The notes under the pieces: model-generated
Database searches by the model: none
What the model was told of the DNA's origin: nothing
Seen by the model: the letters and a program-made list of their open reading frames with translations, nothing else
Program-made: the position numbers and the translations under genes
Part shown: in pieces, positions 58,797-64,000 of the stretch
Position numbering within the stretch: position 1 is the stretch's first letter
Layout: each line of letters begins with the position of its first letter
Source of the DNA: Leptospira ainazelensis
GTDB taxonomy: Bacteria; Spirochaetota; Leptospiria; Leptospirales; Leptospiraceae
Assembly (NCBI RefSeq): GCF_016918785.1
Contig: NZ_JAFFPT010000087.1
Coordinates: forward strand, 9,398-73,397
Length of the DNA stretch: 64,000 nucleotides
Direction: 5' to 3'

Positions 58797-59390
58797 TCAA
58801 AGTTGGTTCGATTGCTCTTTGAGGATTGCGATTTTTCCTTCAATTCGTTTTACTTCAGAATCGATAAATGTTTTTACTATTTTTTTTTGCAGTGGAGTCA
58901 GCTTTGAACCTGAGCGAAATTTTTTATAAAATTCTTTCGCTCGGCGCGTATTCATCTGCGTTTCCGTTAAGTTAACAAGTTTTTCCGAAGAAGGAGTTTT
59001 GGTTTCAGCTTCGTTATCTAAGTCATCAACCATTAGTAAGGCTTCTCGAAGGCCGGTCTCGTCTGGGGATTTAATTTTTACTTTTCCCTTTGCAATTTTC
59101 ATATAGCGTCCTGCCGACGCTCTTGAAAAAGTTAAATTTCTATCAAGCCAGCTTTCGAAAGAACCATGAGGAAGTTCAGATTTCTTTTTAAGAAGCAATT
59201 CTCCAACTAAAATGAATTTTCTAACGCCATTTGAAATATCATTTATGGCTCCCTGGTGGAGGTTGTTGATCTTTTCTGCATCAAAATCTTTGACATTCGA
59301 AACCTCTTTTTCATTTAAAGTTGTTTCAGGATAAGTGTATCCGGGATCTCGTTCGAGCATTGCGTTTAGCTTTTTTTCAGATTTTTTCAT
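58797..59390 (-). CDS. DUF3102-like protein paired with ParA (ParB-like role?)
   Basis: 197 residues. The central pattern, helix with INDISNGVRKFILVGELLLKKKSELPHGSFESWLDRNLTFSRASAGRYMKIA (about 50-100), is that of DUF3102 proteins, a helix-turn-helix-like DNA-binding module seen in phage and plasmid control genes. It overlaps ParA by 4 bases, so the two form a two-gene partition-type operon. In that place a ParB is usual, so it may be the centromere-binding partner. The 34-bp palindrome 4 bp beyond its stop is a candidate site. Confidence 0.55.
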   Translation of the reverse strand: MKKSEKKLNAMLERDPGYTYPETTLNEKEVSNVKDFDAEKINNLHQGAINDISNGVRKFILVGELLLKKKSELPHGSFESWLDRNLTFSRASAGRYMKIAKGKVKIKSPDETGLREALLMVDDLDNEAETKTPSSEKLVNLTETQMNTRRAKEFYKKFRSGSKLTPLQKKIVKTFIDSEVKRIEGKIAILKEQSNQL

Positions 59391-60151
59391 AAAGATAAAA
59401 GCTCCTCCGCTAAGTTTAAAAAGTATGTAAAAGCAGTGCTTTTTGTATTTAATGGTTGCTTCAGATTTTTCGCAGTTTTGATTCCGTCATTCGTATAGAT
59501 AACGGAATGGGTCATTTTTAGTGATCTACCAGAAACTACCTGGGCAAGAAGTTCTTCTTTCGCAGGAGAAATATTGCTTCGTACGACTAAAAGTGGAATT
59601 TTTTTTCCGGTTTTTTTGGAAACAATATCCATTTCTTGATTAATCTTTCTTACGCCATCAGCATTGTGTGTGTCTTCTTCAAGAGGAGCTAATAGTAAAT
59701 CCGATACTTCGATCGCAAAACGCATTGCATTGTTTAAGGACGGATGGACATCTAAAATGATGAAATCATATTCCAATGCAAAGAGTTCTTCAGAAAGCCT
59801 TATGCCAAGGGAGATATCGCTATAAAGTAGAAAATCCAATTGTTGAATTTTTCCAATAGTCGGAATAACATCGAAACCGTGATCAGAATTTTTCCAAATT
59901 ACTTCTTCAAGAGAATGGAATCCTGTTACAGCAGAATATAAATTTCGTTTATCAAGATTTGCAATTTCGGGATGGTAACTTAGACAAATGCTGGTAAGGT
60001 TGTTGTTTTCTTCAAGGTCCACCAATAGTACCCGGTAGCCTTTAAAAGCGAGAGCCTGACCAAGTCCAACGGCGTCCGTAGTCTTTGCAACTCCACCTTT
60101 GTGGGCTACAAAACTGATAATTTTTCTTTTAAACTTTTGCGAACGAGCCAT
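59387..60151 (-). CDS. parA: ParA-family partition ATPase
   Basis: Plasmid/phage DNA segregation ATPase. 254 residues. Deviant Walker A KGGVAKTT at 18-25, Walker A' region LVDLEENNNLTS (the usual DxDPQ is changed to DLEENN), Walker B IILDVHPSLNNAMR (about 130-143), and a C-terminal part with PLNTKSTAFTYFLNLAEELL. The gene precedes the DUF3102 gene and they overlap (ATGA). It indicates that this replicon is maintained as a low-copy plasmid or plasmid-like prophage. Confidence 0.85.
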   Translation of the reverse strand: MARSQKFKRKIISFVAHKGGVAKTTDAVGLGQALAFKGYRVLLVDLEENNNLTSICLSYHPEIANLDKRNLYSAVTGFHSLEEVIWKNSDHGFDVIPTIGKIQQLDFLLYSDISLGIRLSEELFALEYDFIILDVHPSLNNAMRFAIEVSDLLLAPLEEDTHNADGVRKINQEMDIVSKKTGKKIPLLVVRSNISPAKEELLAQVVSGRSLKMTHSVIYTNDGIKTAKNLKQPLNTKSTAFTYFLNLAEELLSL

Positions 60152-60337
60152 CTATGGAGAAATAGAAATGGTGTACTAAAATTTAAAAGCTGATTTTTTT
60201 ATCTTTTAGGAAATTCGAAAAATAATAACGAAAATATTTTTGACAGGTAGAGAAATCATATTTAGGTTTATGATCGTGCCAGGCGCGCAACAAACCAGGG
60301 CGGGGCAAGTCACATAGTCCTGCCCACCAAATTCAAA

Positions 60338-60511
60338 TCAAGGATCGTTAACGAACCTTGGCGGTTTTTCTACGAAATTATTTAAAATTTGAACCTGATT
60401 TTCAATTTTCACCTCAAATTCCTTTTCTCCAAAATATAAATCTTGAATAAAATCCATAATAAGCTTCCGGAGAAGTTCCTTTCTTGTTTCTGTATCCAAC
60501 GTAATCACCAT
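60338..60511 (-). CDS. Small hypothetical protein
   Basis: 57 residues from ATG 60511 (an in-frame ATG at 60553 would add 14). MVITLDTETRKELLRKLIMDFIQDLYFGEKEFEVKIEN: a strand, a helix and a second strand, then a polar tail (FVEKPPRFVNDP). It might be a small DNA-binding regulator (ribbon-helix-helix type is possible from the strand-helix start), but the second helix is missing. No ribosome binding site was identified. Weakly supported. Confidence 0.35.
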   Translation of the reverse strand: MVITLDTETRKELLRKLIMDFIQDLYFGEKEFEVKIENQVQILNNFVEKPPRFVNDP

Positions 60512-60662
60512 ACTAAGTATATGTATAGTGACCCTTTTTCCCGGACCCGACAAAAAGAGTCAAGACCATACGTGGAAAATGTATTTTTTTGAAAGAACTC
60601 AAGGGCTGGAATTCAAACTCAAGTAATGCACTTCGAATTAACGAATGTCGCATTAGCAGAAT

Positions 60663-61067
60663 TCAGAGCTTGCTTTTTAGGTTTCTTACCATATTCCGAA
60701 TCATCTCCTGATCGTTAGTCGGGAGGAGAAGGAAATCCTCTATCATAACCCGAAGTCCTTTTGTCTGGGATATACTTCTAAAAAATTCAGATTCTTTTTT
60801 GAGAACGGCAACTTGTTCTTTTTGGTCGCTTTCCGTTATAAACATTTCTCCTTTTCCGGTGAGGAGCCACTTCTGGGAAATTTTGCAAATCGCTTCGATG
60901 GCTAAGGCGAAAATAAAAGGGATTTCGAGTTTTCCTGTAATATACTTGCTGATCGTTTGTTGGGTGGGGTTACCCTCGAATTTCTCCGTAAACTGAGCTT
61001 GTGTCAGCCCTAAAAATGACAAAGCTTCGGAAAGCCTTTCCCCTGGACTTTTTTCTCTTTTTTCCAT
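60663..61067 (-). CDS. XRE-family repressor 3 (phage CI-like)
   Basis: 134 residues. HTH at about 12-40: RLSEALSFLGLTQAQFTEKFEGNPTQQTISKYITGKLEIPFIFALAIEAICKISQKWLLTGKGEMF. The C-terminal half is a helical multimerisation-type region (SISQTKGLRVMIEDFLLLPTNDQEMIRNMV). No LexA-type protease Ser/Lys is seen. The gene is divergent from a promoter and operator at 61082 and lies just before the early phage genes; it is the best candidate for the prophage repressor. Confidence 0.75.
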   Translation of the reverse strand: MEKREKSPGERLSEALSFLGLTQAQFTEKFEGNPTQQTISKYITGKLEIPFIFALAIEAICKISQKWLLTGKGEMFITESDQKEQVAVLKKESEFFRSISQTKGLRVMIEDFLLLPTNDQEMIRNMVRNLKSKL

Positions 61068-61081
61068 ACATTAAATCCCAC

Positions 61082-61108
61082 TTGACAAATACGCCAAAGG
61101 CGTATAAT
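61082..61108 (+). promoter_or_regulatory. Early promoter with embedded operator
   Basis: TTGACA (61082-61087) and TATAAT (61103-61108), both perfect consensus, with a 15-bp spacer (slightly short). The spacer and the first -10 bases carry a perfect inverted repeat ATACGCC-AAA-GGCGTAT (61089-61105), so a bound repressor would block both elements. It faces the early phage genes, 15 bp from the divergent repressor start. Confidence 0.65.
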
Positions 61109-61269
61109 GTGTTTCTGTTATTCTTAGATCGATTCTATGGGAAGTGTCTTACGAAAGGGATAAAAAGGCAAGTCGTTAATGGGACCACTGCAAATATTCT
61201 TTTTTAAGAGGGGAGAGTTCATTTAGGATTTTTTTAAGAAAAACAAATGAGAGACGTGAAAATGAAAAA

Positions 61270-61295
61270 AGCCCGGCTGCAACCGAGCTTTTTTT
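61270..61295 (+). terminator. Rho-independent terminator in early leader
   Basis: AGCCCGG (61270-61276) pairs with CCGAGCT (61283-61289) with one mismatch, followed by a run of seven T. It is on the plus strand between the early promoter and the first early gene at 61382. It could attenuate early transcription or end a short RNA. Confidence 0.6.
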
Positions 61296-61381
61296 GGTGA
61301 GCACATTGAACTCTATCCAAGTTCGAGTGTTTACCTCCGTTTCCAAAAAGTCAATCAAATTTTTGTAATGGAGTTAAAACC

Positions 61382-61663
61382 ATGAATAAGGACACAAGGG
61401 CAGGGTATATCGCTTGCGAAGCGATGCTCGCGTTTGAAACGTTTCGGAAAACACGAGGATATAGACCAAACGAGGAAGAAAAGGTAACGATCCTGAATGA
61501 TCGCGGATATGTGAACGCATTGAGGGTGATTAGGTATCTGGAGTATTTAAAAACAAAGTTGTTAGAGGAGATAGGGCAAAAAAGCAAAGTTCAAAAATTT
61601 CAAGAATATACAGACCGAGTAATTTTACCTGCTTTGGAAGGCGGTATCTCATGGCCTTTATAA
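61382..61663 (+). CDS. Small early phage protein
   Basis: 93 residues with GGAG upstream. The helical pattern TRAGYIACEAMLAFETFRKTRGYRPNEEEKVTILNDRGYVNALRVIRYLEYLK looks like a compact DNA- or partner-binding domain; no catalytic motif. It overlaps the ATPase gene by 13 bases, so the two are translated together. Function unknown, likely in phage replication or recombination. Confidence 0.55.
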   Translation: MNKDTRAGYIACEAMLAFETFRKTRGYRPNEEEKVTILNDRGYVNALRVIRYLEYLKTKLLEEIGQKSKVQKFQEYTDRVILPALEGGISWPL

Positions 61664-62715
61664 AAGCAACGAAGGAAAAATCAAAACTCAGAGCCGCGAT
61701 GTTTGGACCTGCGGGAGCGGGTAAAACTTTTACAGCTTTGTCCATGGCGGAAGGACTCGGACAAAAAATTGCAGTGATAGATTCAGAAAAAGGCTCGTCT
61801 GCAAAATATTCGGATCGATTCACTTTTGATATTTCCGTATTGGAAGACAAGTCGATCGATTCGTATATCCAAGAAATAAAAATCGCGGGAAATCTCGGAT
61901 ACGACGTCCTTATCATCGACTCCGGTTCTCACGCTTGGCAGGAATTAATTGAAGAGGTGGACAGACTTGCGAACGCAAAATTTGGAGGGAATAAATTTGC
62001 AGCTTGGTCTGTAGGAACACCCAAACAGAAAAAATTCATCGCCGCTATCTATGATTTTCCCGGTCACTTGATTTTTACAATGAGATCCAAGACCGAATAC
62101 GTTCTTGCGATAAACGAAAAAGGTCAGCAAGTTCCAAAAAGAATCGGCCTTGCACCGGAACAGGGAAAAGGTGTGGAGTCTGAATTCGATATTTTAATCG
62201 AACTCAGTGTAGACCATACGGCAACAATTACAAAGGACAGAACGGGTAAATTCCAAGATGAGGTTCTCGAAAAACCAGGGAAAGAATTTGGAAAAGCATT
62301 AGCCGATTGGTTATCTGTCGGAGCTCCTCCTGTCCCTAAACCTGAAAAAACTTCGAATGAAAAGTATCGCGGTCTTGTAGAGGCAATTCCAAGAATTCAA
62401 AGGGCAACCAATCTATCCGAAATAGAAAAGAAGAATGAACTTCTTAGGTTGAAAGATCGCTGGGAAAAGATAAAGGACACTTTTTTAGAAACTGAAATCC
62501 ATTTCTTTAACGATGGTAGAAGTGAGTTAATCAATGCTCTGGGAGAATATGGTTGGGCAGAACCACCGGAATTTTCTGAAAATAATCTTCCAATTTCAAA
62601 ACCTGTCATAACCCCCAAAAAAGAAACGAACAAGAAAACAGAATCTAAAACCCCAAAACCTGAGCTTGCAATAGCAGGAGTGAATGGATCCAAAACGAAA
62701 GAGGAGGATTTCTAA
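61651..62715 (+). CDS. RecA/AAA-like phage ATPase (Sak4-like)
   Basis: 354 residues. Walker A GPAGAGKT at 19-26 and Walker B YDVLIIDSGS at 84-93 with Asp90; AVIDSEKGSS in between is typical of phage RecA-like Sak4 single-strand annealing/recombination ATPases. The C-terminal third (about 230-354) is an extension, ending in a Lys/Thr/Pro tail. It precedes an exonuclease gene, together forming the usual recombination pair. Replicative helicase loading is an alternative. Confidence 0.7.
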   Translation: MAFIKATKEKSKLRAAMFGPAGAGKTFTALSMAEGLGQKIAVIDSEKGSSAKYSDRFTFDISVLEDKSIDSYIQEIKIAGNLGYDVLIIDSGSHAWQELIEEVDRLANAKFGGNKFAAWSVGTPKQKKFIAAIYDFPGHLIFTMRSKTEYVLAINEKGQQVPKRIGLAPEQGKGVESEFDILIELSVDHTATITKDRTGKFQDEVLEKPGKEFGKALADWLSVGAPPVPKPEKTSNEKYRGLVEAIPRIQRATNLSEIEKKNELLRLKDRWEKIKDTFLETEIHFFNDGRSELINALGEYGWAEPPEFSENNLPISKPVITPKKETNKKTESKTPKPELAIAGVNGSKTKEEDF

Positions 62716-63555
62716 ATGTATCCAGTTATCCGCAAATCAAACAAACTCAGAGAAAAACTGGACCGATACGAAATCGAACATTTGTCTGCGTCTTCTTTAA
62801 ACGCATACATTACGGATCCGGCTAAGTGGGTTTTAAAATACATTCTGAAATATTCAGGAACCGGACCCTCTCTTTGGAGGGGGAACGGAATCGAAAATGC
62901 AATGAAAAACGTGGTCCTTTCTAATATGGCGGGATCGGAATACAGCGTAGAAGAGGCTGTTCTTTCTGGGGTCCGCGTCTTTGAAGAATCAGAAAAAGAT
63001 TTTCTAACCAAAAGGGGAGGGGAGGTTTCCTTAGAATATTGCGAAAAAAAGGACAAAGAATTTTCATATATCGAACCTTCCATTCGCGCGGGTTATGACT
63101 ACTTCAAAGAAATTCAGACCGCCGTATTTCAAAAGAAATTTGAGATCGATCTTGGAATCGAAATCCCAGCGATCGGGTATCTCGATTTTTTAACTCCTGA
63201 CCGAATCATCGAACTCAAAACCGCAAAGAGTTTCCCGAGTGAATTAAAGGATTCCGTAAGAAGACAAGTTGCTTTGCAGTGTAAGGCGCTTTCTCTTCCG
63301 GCGGAGATTGTATATCTCGGAAAACCAACCAAAAATAAATCTCACGAAGGGTTTAAAAAATTCGAAATCCCGACCTCCGATATTGAGTCTTTGGTAGATG
63401 ATTATCGTATGGCCGCTCGCGCGATTAGAAGGCTTCTCATGAATACGGATTCGGTAGAAGAGATCATCGAATTCGTTTTTCCAAACTATGACAGTTTTGT
63501 TTGGGATGAAGAAGAAAAAGCGTTCGCGAAAGAGCACTGGAGGTTCGCGGCATGA
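62716..63555 (+). CDS. PD-(D/E)xK phage exonuclease (RecB/Cas4-like)
   Basis: 279 residues, one codon after the ATPase stop. Nuclease core: SASSLNAYITDPAKWVLKY (about 24-42, motif I-like), GYLDFLTPDRIIELKTAK with Asp157, Glu166 and Lys168, and RRQVALQCKAL with Gln184. This is the PD-(D/E)xK pattern of phage exonucleases that process DNA ends for recombination. It overlaps the next small gene by 4 bases. Confidence 0.8.
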   Translation: MYPVIRKSNKLREKLDRYEIEHLSASSLNAYITDPAKWVLKYILKYSGTGPSLWRGNGIENAMKNVVLSNMAGSEYSVEEAVLSGVRVFEESEKDFLTKRGGEVSLEYCEKKDKEFSYIEPSIRAGYDYFKEIQTAVFQKKFEIDLGIEIPAIGYLDFLTPDRIIELKTAKSFPSELKDSVRRQVALQCKALSLPAEIVYLGKPTKNKSHEGFKKFEIPTSDIESLVDDYRMAARAIRRLLMNTDSVEEIIEFVFPNYDSFVWDEEEKAFAKEHWRFAA

Positions 63556-63707
63556 GATTTTTCGAGGAAATAAAAAGAAGGTTCAAAGCATACCAAAAAG
63601 AAAGGAGAGAGCGTCATGCTCTCTCCTTCGCCAACGAGGCTTCCAAGAAAGCAAACAAACGCGGAGCCGAGAACTTTTTTGTTCCGGCTCGTAATGGAAA
63701 AAGGTAG
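63552..63707 (+). CDS. Small basic phage protein
   Basis: 51 residues, strongly basic (RRFKAYQKERRERHALSFANEASKKANKR), starting with an ATGA overlap with the nuclease gene. No known family. Basic composition suggests nucleic-acid binding or a nuclease accessory. Confidence 0.5.
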   Translation: MRFFEEIKRRFKAYQKERRERHALSFANEASKKANKRGAENFFVPARNGKR

Positions 63708-63714
63708 GAGAGAT

Positions 63715-64000
63715 ATGCAAAAAGAACCTATTTACAAACTTCTTAAATTTTACGACTTTTCTGAGACCAAAGAGCCGGACCTTTTTAAAAGCCCGGATGG
63801 AATGAGTGTTAGTATCGGCGAGGTGATAGTTGTTTGGAGATTTGGAAAGATCGAACTTGTAACTGATAGCCTGGAAAGGTTGGAAAACTTCTTGAATTGT
63901 TTTTCGATCCTTCTACCGAGTTCCAACTTAGAAAGAAAGTTCTACAAAATTTTCCAAGAAATCCCAGAGGCTAAAAGGGATTCGTTTTTTGAAAACTTAA
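63715..64000 (+). CDS. Early phage protein, cut by window end
   Basis: Starts at ATG 63715 with a good GTAGGAGAG ribosome binding site 4-6 bases before. At least 95 residues: QKEPIYKLLKFYDFSETKEPDLFKSPDGMSV..., then IGEVIVVWRFGKIELVTDSLERLENFLNC..., continuing past 64000. Mixed alpha/beta, no motif read. It continues the early operon. Confidence 0.6.
   Translation, partial: MQKEPIYKLLKFYDFSETKEPDLFKSPDGMSVSIGEVIVVWRFGKIELVTDSLERLENFLNCFSILLPSSNLERKFYKIFQEIPEAKRDSFFENL

Noticed and set aside
58558..58929. Plus-strand gene over the Rep/ParA control region
   Set aside because: It crosses the palindrome and the DUF3102 gene antisense; no ribosome binding site or family pattern.
1..64000. tRNA genes, rRNA, CRISPR, insertion sequences, integrase
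   Set aside because: None was recognised by reading; weak tRNA-like stretches were not convincing, and no transposase or integrase signature appeared in the translations.

Overview
The window looks like spirochaete DNA, almost certainly Leptospira. It has moderate-to-low GC, many lipoproteins with loose spirochaetal lipoboxes (for example MFSNC, SFSC, LNSC), a very long Hint-containing protein of the Leptospira 'longest gene' type, and two 7TM-sensor-like membrane proteins of the type annotated only in Leptospira. All family calls are from reading the sequence; no database search was run. Positions 1-17411 (+) hold the late module of a tailed phage: scaffold, P22-like coat, MuF-like head protein, head-tail connectors, tail tube, a tail-assembly chaperone with a lambda G/GT-type -1 slippery site, tape measure, distal tail and hub proteins, fibres (one with a seven-fold 44-residue propeller-like repeat), and small membrane or exported proteins where lysis genes usually lie. 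The tail looks long and non-contractile (no sheath gene seen). Positions 17412-25217 are AT-rich accessory cargo that resembles an anti-phage island: a DUF4365-like nuclease-domain protein, a decayed HTH antitoxin gene, a winged-helix/nucleotidyltransferase pair, a papain-fold-like protein with a partner, a SIR2 NADase-like protein, and an ADP-ribosyltransferase-like protein beside a membrane protein. Positions 25405-27851 (+) form an SOS mutagenesis cassette (SRAP, umuD, umuC) with a perfect palindrome at the umuD start. Positions 27917-53170 carry host-type genes, nearly all on the minus strand. First come an acyltransferase/7TM pair and a run of lipoproteins ending at a 2062-residue exported protein with a Hint domain and a cysteine-peptidase-like C terminus. 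Then comes an eight-gene RND efflux operon (TolC, two lipoproteins, TPR, membrane protein, adaptor, two permeases). Positions 53393-64000 hold three related XRE repressors, a second 7TM paralogue, a Rep-like protein, a DUF3102 protein and ParA, a 34-bp palindrome, and then (+) early phage recombination genes (RecA-like ATPase, PD-(D/E)xK nuclease). The early module at the right edge and the late module at the left edge point the same way, and no integrase is visible. The simplest reading is a phage-plasmid or plasmid-borne prophage whose missing segment (terminase, portal) lies outside the window, with 17-55 kb as cargo; this is inference. The most unusual regulatory signal is a shared inverted repeat, TTGTGAT-N17-ATCACAA. 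It lies upstream of the toxin-like giant gene, upstream of the efflux operon (one mismatch) and over the start of an XRE repressor, suggesting one small regulon spanning 16 kb.
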